Shown here: positions 49,101 to 61,100 of the stretch, piece after piece
Position numbering within the stretch: position 1 is the stretch's first letter
Layout: every line of letters begins with the position of its first letter
Assembly (NCBI GenBank): GCA_035772405.1
Contig: JAYKKM010000005.1
Span: 1,469,501-1,533,500, forward strand
Direction of reading: 5' to 3'
Source: Chrysogorgia sp. JL179-B06
Taxonomy: Eukaryota > Cnidaria > Anthozoa > Scleralcyonacea > Chrysogorgiidae
Length of the DNA stretch: 64,000 nucleotides
The notes under the pieces: model-generated
What the model was told of the DNA's origin: nothing
Database searches by the model: none
The model's input: the letters and a program-made list of their open reading frames with translations, nothing else
Made by a program: the position numbers and the translations under genes

Positions 49101-52100
49101 AAAGTCCACCAAACAGACCGCCCTTGGATGACAAAGAAACTTAAGATATGGATCAGAAAACGCTAAACCGCATTCCTGAGACATGGTAAAAGTTCTTCCA
49201 TGTATAAACACTGGAGGAATAAGATCCAGCGTGAAATTAAATCAGCCAAGTCTTATTATTATACACATAAAGTTGCTGATTTAGGACATACTAATCCCAG
49301 AAAATGGTGGAAACAAATAAAAAGCCTTATCGGCCAAGACATTCAACAGGAGTGGTACACAAATTCCTCGGTGACAATAGAAATGCAAAAGTACTTGCAG
49401 ACAAAATCAACGACTTTTTCCTAAGCACAACTGAGAATTTTCCGTCGCTATCGCCTTCTAGTCCAATTCAACATGTGCCCCACGAGTTCCTTGTTATTGA
49501 AGAGAGTTTCAATAAACATTATTATTATATTATCGCAATTACTTTTGTGATGTTGTTTACCTTTTTAAGATCTTTGCTATGGCAACAACGAGTTTAAAAT
49601 ATAACAGGTTTTTTATATTTTTCATCTTTTCTCGGCCATGCCTCGCGTTTCCTTCTGTGACATTTCTTCAATTTTCACGGTCTTGTAAGAATATTTATTG
49701 GCTTGGCGAAATATTTTAGTGAAAAATAAATGTAGGGTTCAGATGGTTTTGTCAATATCACCAAATTTAATTTTTTTTAACATTAAGCAAAATTTGAATG
49801 ATAAGGAATTATACGTATAAGCTTCATCTTGAAGTTTGGAACTTTTCAAAACAATTCACCGAAGGAAACGCAAGATATTTTCGTTTATTGGGGCTTTTCT
49901 ACGCATGCATGACGTATTAAAATGTTCCGATTATCAGTAAATTTCCCGCCAAATTAGCAACCAGCTCGCGCGCGGTCATAAGACCATAGGAGCCACCTTA
50001 AGCGAGAACGTTTATAGAACACAATATAAAACTCTCTTTCTTCCAAAAAATTATGCCCTCTGTTAAAAAGGTTAAAAGTGATACAAATCGAAAACTATAA
50101 AAGGTTTTGGTCTAGTGGTTACCACACATGTCTATGAGCTGGGAGACACAGCTTCAAATCCTGGGTAATGAATATAGGATCTTATTTCGGAAAATTTCAT
50201 ACTACAGTACCGTGATTTGGTGTCCGTAATAGCAAGAGTCCGCAATAGCGGGATGCGCTGTAAATATCCCGATTTCAGGTTGTAAAATGTCACTACAATG
50301 TATTACTGCTTTTTTTTAAATGTCCAGTTTATTTCAATTTCTAGTTGACGTTTACTGTGATACATAAGTACAAGTCAAAATACAAGTCAAACATTTGTAT
50401 TCAAATATTTTTTATTCCAAAACCAAAAATACAACGGTAACATAAATCAGTGTCAAATGTCTTTTCTTCCTTCACTGTAAAGGTACAGTAACAAAACTAT
50501 GAAATACCTCAGTCAATAGCGTGCTTTGATGTGATCTTTCGCTCACGACAATAATCTCGCTTACTTTAGATTTTCTGTTTGTCATTTTTGTCGACAGAAA
50601 TGATGACAACGGAATCTTCAAAGTACTTCCGCTGACAAATAGCAAGATGTAAATATGTCACTCGATAAATTAAAAAGTCATTCACTTTCATGTGTCGAAA
50701 GAAAAATACGTCCAAAGTGTCCGTTGTAACGAGAGTAGAACAATAAAAATGTCCGTAATAGCGAGAGTTATTTCAATACATTTCATAGTAGTTTCGCCCG
50801 GGGATTTACCAACTGTCCTTAGTAACGGGGTGTCCGTAATAGCGGCGTGTCCGCAAGGCGAGAGTTGACTGTATACATAAACCACATAGTCAAGGCGAAG
50901 TTAAATATAAAAAGAAGAAAGGCCCTTCGTCAGAGAGTGAAATGCGTGAAGTGACGTAAAGTAACGATGTGCCTCTCTGATGAAGGGCTTTAGGAAGACC
51001 TCCTACACATTATTTCTGCATTACACCAACATTTTAGAGTTTTCGATTTGTATATCTACTTTTCATACGCTGCACTTTTATATCATATATTTAAAAGGGA
51101 TAGCCTTTTCCAGGTTTTAAAATTAACATTAATTTCAAACTTATACGAAATCAGCTAGAAATTTCACCCGAAATTAGTTTTCCAATACTGTACTTTCACA
51201 CTTTTTCTACTACGATATTTTATCTATATATGTGAAGGCTAGTTCGAATCTTCGTAGAGAAAAGATAATGGCTACAGACTTGCTCAGTTATCACCCAAGA
51301 TGCATCTTTCAAACAGTTAAATACTTAAGTAAGAACACTTACGTATATTAATGGACGACGTTTCAGACGATCCGAAACGTCGACCTGCATGAATATACGT
51401 ACAGTAAGTACTCTTACTTAAGTATTTTTCAACACATTGAAGTTCTCCTATTCCTCCTTTTCATATTATATCCAGTTCTTCATATTTCATATGTCTTTAT
51501 ATCTTCATATTTCATATATATCGAAAACTTAGCAGCTTTCATATTTATTCTTTTAAATAGTCAGCAATCTTTAGTAAGACCCATTTCAAACGTTGAACTT
51601 TTCATGTGTCAAATCTAATGTAAATTACTGTAGCAAAATCCTTTGTTCAAGCTCATTTGCATTAGGTTCGGTACATGAGAAGTTCGACGTTTGAAATGGG
51701 CCTAACTTGGGATTAATAATGTTATCATGATTTCTTTCTGGTTTTAGGTTTATGGCCATATCGTGGCATTGCCTGATAAAAACATTGCACTTGTAAGGCA
51801 AGACACTGTCCCAGGTAAACAACGTGTGATCCATTTCTCAGAGTAATCCTTTAGAATGATGTTAAATTCCAGTCATTTTACAAAATATATCTATACGCTA
51901 TGTAATGAAGTCACAATAGGCAAATCTATAGAACCAGTCTTCTCTATACTCCATACTGTGTGGCCACGCGTGGCGCTAGAGTATAACAAGCACTTCCTGA
52001 TGCAGTTAAGCCGCAATTTTCTTGGGTGTATTTTCATTTAAGTCACTGTTTAAGTAGTAGTTAAAACATGAGCGACTGATGTTTATGGGTAGTTACAATG

Positions 52101-55100
52101 GCGATCCGCAGGCGAGCCGTTGTAACTGCCCATAAACATTTGCCGCGAATATGTTAACGAAATTGTAAAATGAATAGAATATATGATGCATACTTTGTTT
52201 GGAAGTTGTAGAAACGGTACAAACAAATTATTTTAACTCCGAGCTCAATTTGAGCAAGTCAACTTGGATATAAATTAAAACATTGATGTCTTATTAATCA
52301 ATGTTTTATCCTTGTGTTAAAGATGCTGATTAAAATATTAATTTTCTTTATGAATTATTAATAATTTTACAAAAAAGAAATAAAAACCTTTGTCGTAGTG
52401 GCGCTCAAGATGTTATTTTTAACTTCCCTCGTGCCGTTATAAATCTATAATCGCTCGCGACAAGTTTTTCATTTCTGAAATATAAATAATAAATGTCCAA
52501 ACATGTTCAGCTTGTTCAATAATATAATAATAATAATAATTTAATGATTTATATTGCGCAGACTACATATAATGATGTACTAAAAATTATTCTAAAACAC
52601 AGTAAACAGTAAAATACAAAATTCAATTGGAAATATGAACATTCAATTGTAAGCTATAGGGCTCTACATGTATATCCCCTAAAGTCTTCTTATGGTAGTA
52701 TACTTTTCAGCACAGATAAAAGTAAATCACTTAGAATTTCTAAGATTGTGCGATGACTTAATAACTAAAAGACTACTGAGGTATATTGACTAGTGTTCAG
52801 CAAAGTACTGATATTTTGCACTTAAGTAAAAGTTAAAAGTAACTCCTCAGTTTATACTTAAGTAAAAGTAAAAGTATGGCCTGAAAATCTTACTTAAGTA
52901 AAAGTAAAAGTATGGCCTGAAAATCTTACTTAAGTAAAAGTAAAAGTATGGCCTGAAAATCTTACTTAAGTAAAAGTAAAAGTATGGCCGGAAAATTTTA
53001 CTTAAGTAAAAGTAAAAGTATTGCAAAACATATTCCAGAAAAGTACTTCAGAAACAAACTATATATCGAACCACTAACCAACATGACAAATGACAATTGA
53101 TAATCTGGTACTGTACTTTAATCTGGGCGCTGTTTGGCGGCGCCAACTCAACAGTTGCCAACAATGGACCGAGTATTTCGCAACTCCGCGTTCCGAATTT
53201 CTTTTTTTACTTTGCCGATAAAACAAAAAGTAAGGAAGTAAAAACGTAATTATTTTGCAAAAATTTTACTTCGTTACAAGTAAAAAGTATTTGTTGAAAA
53301 ATATACCGTTACAAGTAAACACTGATTTTTTTTACTTAAGTAAAGTAACGAAGTAAATTTACTTCGTTACTGGCGAACACTGGTATTGACTACTGTATAC
53401 TAAGCAATTTTTATCAGAAAGTGCCGAATAGTATAAATATATAAAAAGTGCAAACATAAGATAGATACTTTAATTACAGTATGTAAAGCAACCCTGTATA
53501 TATTACAGGTCTTGGGTTTCTACACAACCGTACTCGTGAAGCTGTAAATGACAGGTTTGTCTATGTCGATACACAAATGTTACAATGGCACCACCACGAA
53601 GGATTCTGGAATTTGAAAGAAAAAAAGAAAGGTAAAATTATATTGTTTTCATGATATATTACCATTGAGTATTAGATTGAAACAATTAAACCAGTATACA
53701 GTAACATAAGTTAAAGTAATATTTAACAATTAGCTAGACAACGAGCCCGGGTTGTCTATGAGCAGTTAGAGCAGATAGTCAACGAGGGCGAAGCCAAACT
53801 ATCTGCTAATAGACAACGAGGACTAATTTTAATTGTCTAATTGTTTTAGTATCAACCATAAACAACCTTTCTTTAACGTAAAAAAGTCTTATCGAACATT
53901 ATTCCAAATTTTCAGATAGTTTTACGTTTTTGGTCTCCCCATTCAAAATGTAGAGTTGCTCGATTGGCACATGATAAACAATCGCTCACAAAAAACGGGA
54001 TTGTAATTACTTTGCTTCAAATTTGGTGTAGATATACTCCATATAGGCATAAGAGAATTCATTTTTTTATTCGAAAATGTCAAACTGAACAATTTTCCAT
54101 AACTTTCGGGCCAATGTTTTCATGATTTCATCTCTCGTATATAAATTTTAGCGGACGCCATGTTTGGCCTAGATTTCACGTTTTGCTTGCAGCGTGAATA
54201 TGTCGTGGCTTCTGATTGGTCAGGATAAGAATATTTCAGTTATAAGAAGGTTTGTGATTGGATGACGCTACTAGTGGTCTATCTAGTAGCTCGATCAGCC
54301 AGTCAGAATGCCGAATTTGTAATAGATTATTGGTTGATACTATAATATGGATATAGACGATGATACATGGGCGATCGTCAAGCTCAAATCCTCAGAAAAT
54401 GTTTCTGAGCCCCGAACAGGGATCGAACCTGTAACCTTCTGATTGCCGGTGAGACGCTCTAACCATTGAGCTACCGAGACTCATATGGAGAGCGAAGGTT
54501 ACAATGATGTACTCGTTCGATTGATGTATGTACTGCCTATGCGGCAGTCACTATATATCAGAAATGTTAGGTTGTGTTATATATATATATACATTAATGT
54601 AGTGAATCGCTCTCCATCTGAGTCTCGATAGCTCAATGCAGGTTAGAGCGTCTCACCGGCAATCAGAAGGTTACAGGTTCGATCCCTGTTCGGGGCTCCG
54701 AAACATTTTCTGAGGATTTGAGCTCGATCGCCCATGTATCGTCTGTCTACACCAAGCTTCCACATTCACTACATTAATATATATATATATGACACAATAT
54801 GGATATAATATAAAAAGATAAATAAGTGAACTTCAATATGTCGAAAAATAGAATACGTATTTCCACCGGACAGTTGTCAATGGAAATACGTACAGTATTA
54901 AGTACTTTTATTTAGTATTTTCGACATATTGAAGTTCTCTTATTTCTCTTTTTTATATTATATCGAGTTGTTCTAAGAACGTAGCAGATTTCTTATTTAC
55001 TGTTATTAGTAATATTATGCTACCTGTATATAGTTAATATTCTCTATTAGTACGTAACCGATGTTTTTGACTATTTGTAATCTCAAATCGTACTTACAGG

Positions 55101-58100
55101 TGACGACACGTGGCTCCAACGAGAAAGTGCCGCGAGTTCGGTAAGTAAATGCCATTTTAATATTTTGTTATGAATACACTCTCCTTGTTAAATAAGATTT
55201 GAATTAGGTTTCCACTGCTGCAGGGCAATGTATGACGACTAACTCTACCTGCGTGCTGATCAACGTCTTAATGACAACATTACAATCAATTTTACTTATT
55301 ATATGCATGACAAAATTACTACATCTGATTTGTTGAGAGTTCAATTATTTTGTTAATTGTACTGCAGTACAATTGATGATTTTCCCAAAACAAACAAAAT
55401 GGCGGATCAAATTTTGTCATGCATACAATAAACAAGCTATCATTTGAAATATCACTCGTAGTGTAAATCCTTAATTGTACTCGCTGGCATATGATTACCT
55501 ACACTTATTCCTGATTGGCTAATATTATGAGACCAAAACGTCGCGAGACGGACGTGTTTAGTTTAGTTTAGTTTAGTTTAATAAATTTGCCAATATTACA
55601 TACAAGTCAAACACTGAAACATTTACATACAATAGTTACAAATATGTGGCAGGGAGTGGAAACAGGACCGAAGTCCCAATTGACATCCAATCCCCTGTAA
55701 ATGTATATATAAATGTTTTTCAGCTCAATCGAGTGCTTTTCAGTGGGCGAGATTACAAGAATTTCCATAAAAATCTTAACATAACCTTAAGTGGCACTAC
55801 GATGAAAATCCCCCCCCCCCCGTTTTTTATATTTTCTTTAGCATAGAATAGTATTTCAGGGTCGAAAGTGATCATCAATTTAAAAATATATAAAAAATGG
55901 CATTTTGAAGTAAGTATTTTGAGCTCTGAGATTACTATTATTTAGGCCACCATTACTAAGAACGTGTTCCAAGTGAGCCCGCAATTTCAAAAGGTAATAT
56001 TGTTTGCGACGTCAGATTCTCAATGCTACGCTTGAATTTCAGTCGAGGTTTCTTGTTTTCTTCGAAAAGTAGATGAAATGTCCAGCCTTTCAGACGACGA
56101 ATTTGGGAAAAGTACGTTGATCACTATGGATTTACTTGAAGAATTAGCCATGCGGAGTCTTTGTGTTGAGAGTCTGACGTCACTTCCTTACGCTGGTCAG
56201 AAACATGATCGATTAATGGCGGACATAATAACTCCAGATTCTGAGTCAGAAAAATAATACTTGCCATCGTCGAATCGCATATAAATACGTTAAAATATCG
56301 ATAGGTAAAAATTTAATCGTAGTATTTTAGCGATTTTTTAACATTTTAACATTTCCTAATAACATGCTTTTCAATAAATTTATATCTATACTAGTAGTAT
56401 TTAGGAAAAACATTACATGCCTGGGTATTTTTTCCTAAATACCACACATCCGGAACGTTGCGTTATACCATGGTTTTCCGCTATCGTAGCTAGTAATATT
56501 TCTTATAAAATAACATGTATGCTACGCAGGCTCTGATTAGTCAACACCTGTTTAGATCAGGCCATCCAAACACGGAAATTTCCCGCCAAAATGTTACTCA
56601 AGTTTGTGTTGCTCATTCGTTCGTATTATTTTATAAAATAAATATCTAATGGTTTTCCGTGTTTGGATGGCCTGATCCAAACACTTGGGATGCGGCTCGT
56701 GTTTCTTTACGCTTTTCTCAAGTCTCGCAACATCCCGTGTGTTTGGATCAGGCCATCCAAACACGGAAACCATTAGGTATTTCTTTAGTAATGTACATGT
56801 ATAATAACACTTGTTCTCAACACTTGTTCGTTTCGTCAATGCAGACCAATAATGTGTTTGACTATAATGTGTTTGCAATGGTCCCACCGTTTATCGTATT
56901 TATCTCTTTCGTTATGAAGCAAAAAAGAAGGACTTAACTGTTACAGAAATACTAGTGAATAAGAATTGTTTCTCGATTTTTGACGATTTTAAATTTATAA
57001 TTATGCCACCGATTGCGGTCATGTTTGTTTTGTTTTTTAAAGTGTTTATTCAATTAAATCATTGACATTTCGCAAAGTGTGACTAGCTCGATAACAAAAC
57101 TTGACAGCCGAATATTAGTATTTTATTGTTTGACTGGCTAGTCATCTTTATATAATTACCATGGAAACATAATTGGTTCCAGACCCCCTTTTTGTGTCTA
57201 CTGCGCATGCACAGTAGACTACTATGCCATCGCAGACTATGTATCTAACAGACTAACGTGCGGGCAGTCAACTTTTGATGACGTTTTGTGACGTTTGCGT
57301 GATTTTTGGGAGGCGCGTGATATTTGCGAGTGCAACTGCAAGCTTCGCCATATTGCATTTGTTGTGCAACTGTAAGCTTGTGTTTTGTGTTAGCTTGTAT
57401 CACAGGGAGGCTTGTATCACAGGGAGGCTTGTATCACAGGGAGGCTTGTATCACGCCTGTGATGTGTTTCTCTGTTTTATTCTATATTATGGAAATTCTG
57501 ATGTTTTATAATTAATAATATATTGAAAAAAAGCGGCGCTTATGAGACAGCACGCGCGGTACGGCGGTAATTTGAAACTCGAAACAGCTGTCACTGGGCA
57601 CTGAGATCTGAGACGATGAACACTCATGTGCGGAGCACGCGTATTCACGTGACGCCCAGTGACAGCTGTTTCGAGTTTCAAATGTCCGCGCATGCAATTG
57701 TCGTCTCAGCTTTCAGTGATCGTCACGCGTATTCACGTGGCACCAGTGACAGCTGTTTCGAGTTTCAAATTACAGCCGTACCGCGCGCAGCAGACGTGCA
57801 ATTCACATAAGCGCCGCGGTCTCATAAGCGCCGCTTTCTTTCAATATTAAATATAAAACATCAGAATTTCCATAATATAGAATAAAATAGAAAAACAGAG
57901 AAACACATCACAGGCGTCAGAGTTGGGCTCCCTGTGCTTGTATTCGAGTGAGTGTTCGAAACAGTAAAGATTTTCTTGTCAAGGTAAGAACTAATTTAGT
58001 AGTGTGTATTTATTACTTATATTTTATGATAACGTAAAAGGCCCGGTGATCTGCAATTTTTTTCAAATTATGAACGGCAGTTGGCTGCCACATGGCATTG

Positions 58101-61100
58101 CCCGCAGCTACACGAGACATGATCGTTTGTTTCATCCCTAAGCCAAGTTATTTCATCTCTAACCCGAGCACATGTGCGCATTGCGTACCTATTTTTCTAA
58201 TGTCATAAAATATAGTTTTCATTATCCTGAACATCTGTTACAGACTTTAGCTAGGTCGTGAGTTTGACACAACACTATTAGTAATACAAAAAACAGCAGT
58301 ATTTGTCAAGTTACTCATCTCGTTCATTTATATAACTATCCCTTTTCATGGAAATTCTACGGCAATAAATATTTGTCCATTTTAGGAAAGTTTCTTGAAT
58401 GAAACTATCAAGAAACAGCTGCCTGTTGAGGTATGGATGTCGTTTACAACTGAAGATCCCACAGTCAAATCCGAGGCCTCGTGCAGTGTGTCAGGTATGC
58501 GTACATCTATGCATGTTATATATATTTATTATACACTCGATTGTGATTGGCTAAAAAACCTACAGACAATTCTTGATGTCTTGCCGCCTACAAAATATCA
58601 AAAATTGTCTGTATAGATGACGTCGTTGTCTTTACGTGGCTTACTTCTTAAACTCCCTAAAGGCTTCTACATTTATAATTGTATAATAAAACAATTATTC
58701 GATTCGGCTTACACATATGATATCAAGAATTATCCAGACCTCTGTCAATGTTATCCGCCTTCGGCTTCGGCAGATAACCTTTACCTCGGTCTGGATAATT
58801 ATTGATATCATGCTCAACCTCATCCAATAATTGTTTATTATTATATACCTGAGCTATATATAGTTTTCAGATCTGTACACAAAATAACGTACGCTGATTG
58901 GTTGCCCAATAGTCCGGAATCCTAAGATATGGCCCTCCCAGCCTATAAGGCAAGTTTTGGCGGGAAAAATAATGAGTTGAATTGAATGAAAATAAGAGAG
59001 AGCTAGATATGTTCATTGAATTTTTTGATGTTATTCATCTAAAAAGCACGGTAAATAAATGCCTAACTTGTGTAAAAATAAAGCGAAACGTATACTAGCG
59101 AAGAGGTAAGATCAAAACAGCGTTACATGTCTTGGTCAGCGTTATGCCGATATTTCTCATTATTATATAATACTGATACGATCTCCATTGTGATTGGCTG
59201 AAAAACCTACAGACAATTTTTGATGTATATAATAAAACAATTATTGGATTCGGCTTACACATGATATCAAGAATTATCCAGACCTCTGTCAATGTTATCC
59301 GCCTCAGCCTTCATTTTCGGAAGATAACATTGACCTCGGTCTGGATAATTCTTGATATCATGCTCAGCCTCATCCAATAATTGTTTACTGTCGCTCGGTC
59401 TGTACGAAAACCTGAGACTGCAAATACTTTCTCCGTACAGACGTCTTAATGCAGCTTTTCTGCAATCTGATGGGTCGCCACGTACCTATACGAACAAGTT
59501 TTTATTAAAACAATAGAATCAACCACAAAGAAACCAATGTCCTAACCAATTTTGTTCCCATGTAGCCAATCACAAAACCTGTTCATTTTAGTTACGTATT
59601 TACCTAATCTGATTGGTTCTTGAGCGGTCTTTACAAACCGGAAAGACAGGTTGTTACAAAAATTGAGGAAATGTGAGAAATTTAAGAGCCATGTACACCT
59701 GTAGTTTAGGTTCATAACACTCTCCGTATCTGTGGATCATTCATATATATATGATTCCCTCACGCGAATATTCGTGGGAAAGCAATGACGTTTTCATTGG
59801 TACACCAATAATTTCTTTCTTCAAGTACAATAGAGTGAAAATGATCAGATTTTCGAAGTGCTGTATTACATCACTAGCATTCATGATAAGTTCATAAGTT
59901 TCTACGGATATACTAAAAAACATCGTCGGAAAGACGCGGACTGTATGTTAGCTCAATATGATCTAACGCCGTTCTCAATCTACAGCTATAAAACATGCGC
60001 ACTTGAGGTTACTGTGCCCAAGCTTCTTGTTTCTTACTCCGTCGATTGCGCAATAATTAACATCCTGACAGACGCGAGGGCACGAGTTAAACACAGCAAC
60101 GCAATAATAGTGTGCGTGAGGGGAGGCAGCAATTATGATACCTGGGGTTAGCAAGACACTTAAGGCGGTGGGGTTAGAAAACTCATTGGGCGGGGGATTA
60201 GGGTTAGAAAACTCATTAGGCGGGGGTTATTTGCATGGTTAAGTAGCGCTATGGTTATACTAAAAACATCGTCCCAAAGACGCGGACTGTTGTTAGTTCA
60301 ATATGACCGCTCGACCGGCAGATAAGTCGTTTAATTCAAAAGTGTCGCTTGAATGGAAAATTTATAACTTCGCGAGACTTGCTCGTTATTGAATTTTGAC
60401 ATTATAACCGCGCCATATGATTACCGTATGATATTTTAATATTACAAGGCTATATGATCGCCTCGATACGTGGTTTAGATTCTACATTCGATTTATTTGA
60501 TCCCCAATGCTATAGAAAATTTCTAGCATTATTATGCTGACATGCCTGATCGTGAACACTGCTCCAATCTCGTACCCACTGCTCCTGTGTCAGTCCTGAG
60601 GCAGCATTTCACTTTTGATAAGAACTCCTAGTTTAATAATATTAGGTACTACTCCCAGTGACGAACCATACCAGGTAAGTAGAGAAACCTTTACTTGACC
60701 ACGACTCATGGGATTGAACCCCCGCGACCTTCGGTTTTCTAGTCCGACATTCTACCGACTGAGCTACAAGGTCAAGTTAGGAGCAGATCGTGGAATGATG
60801 GTACCTATATTTGATATTTCCAAACTGAAGTCTAGTTTCTTCAATATCGAGAGAGTCGGAGAGATTTAACTCTTCATATTGTGTTGTTTGAATCCCAGCC
60901 GTGGTCAGGTAGAGTTTTTCTCTATACTTGCCAGGTATGGCTAGCTCGGAGTCGCATCTATTATCATTATTCTCCTCTCGAGTTCGCCATTCTATTGTCG
61001 TAATTTATTTATTTATTTTTATTTATTTTTTTAATTTATTTAATGCTATAGAGCCCTGTGGAACCGTCATTACAAAACACGTCCGTGAATTAGTTAGAGA

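Noticed and set aside
54408..54480. Functional tRNA (anticodon ggc) on the - strand
   Set aside because: The anticodon stem has a mismatch, the base before the anticodon is C instead of T, and a second inverted copy with a shared non-tRNA tail shows it is a SINE.
60690..60775. Functional tRNA on the - strand
   Set aside because: D-stem and anticodon-stem mismatches, and an aga loop without the long variable arm expected for serine.
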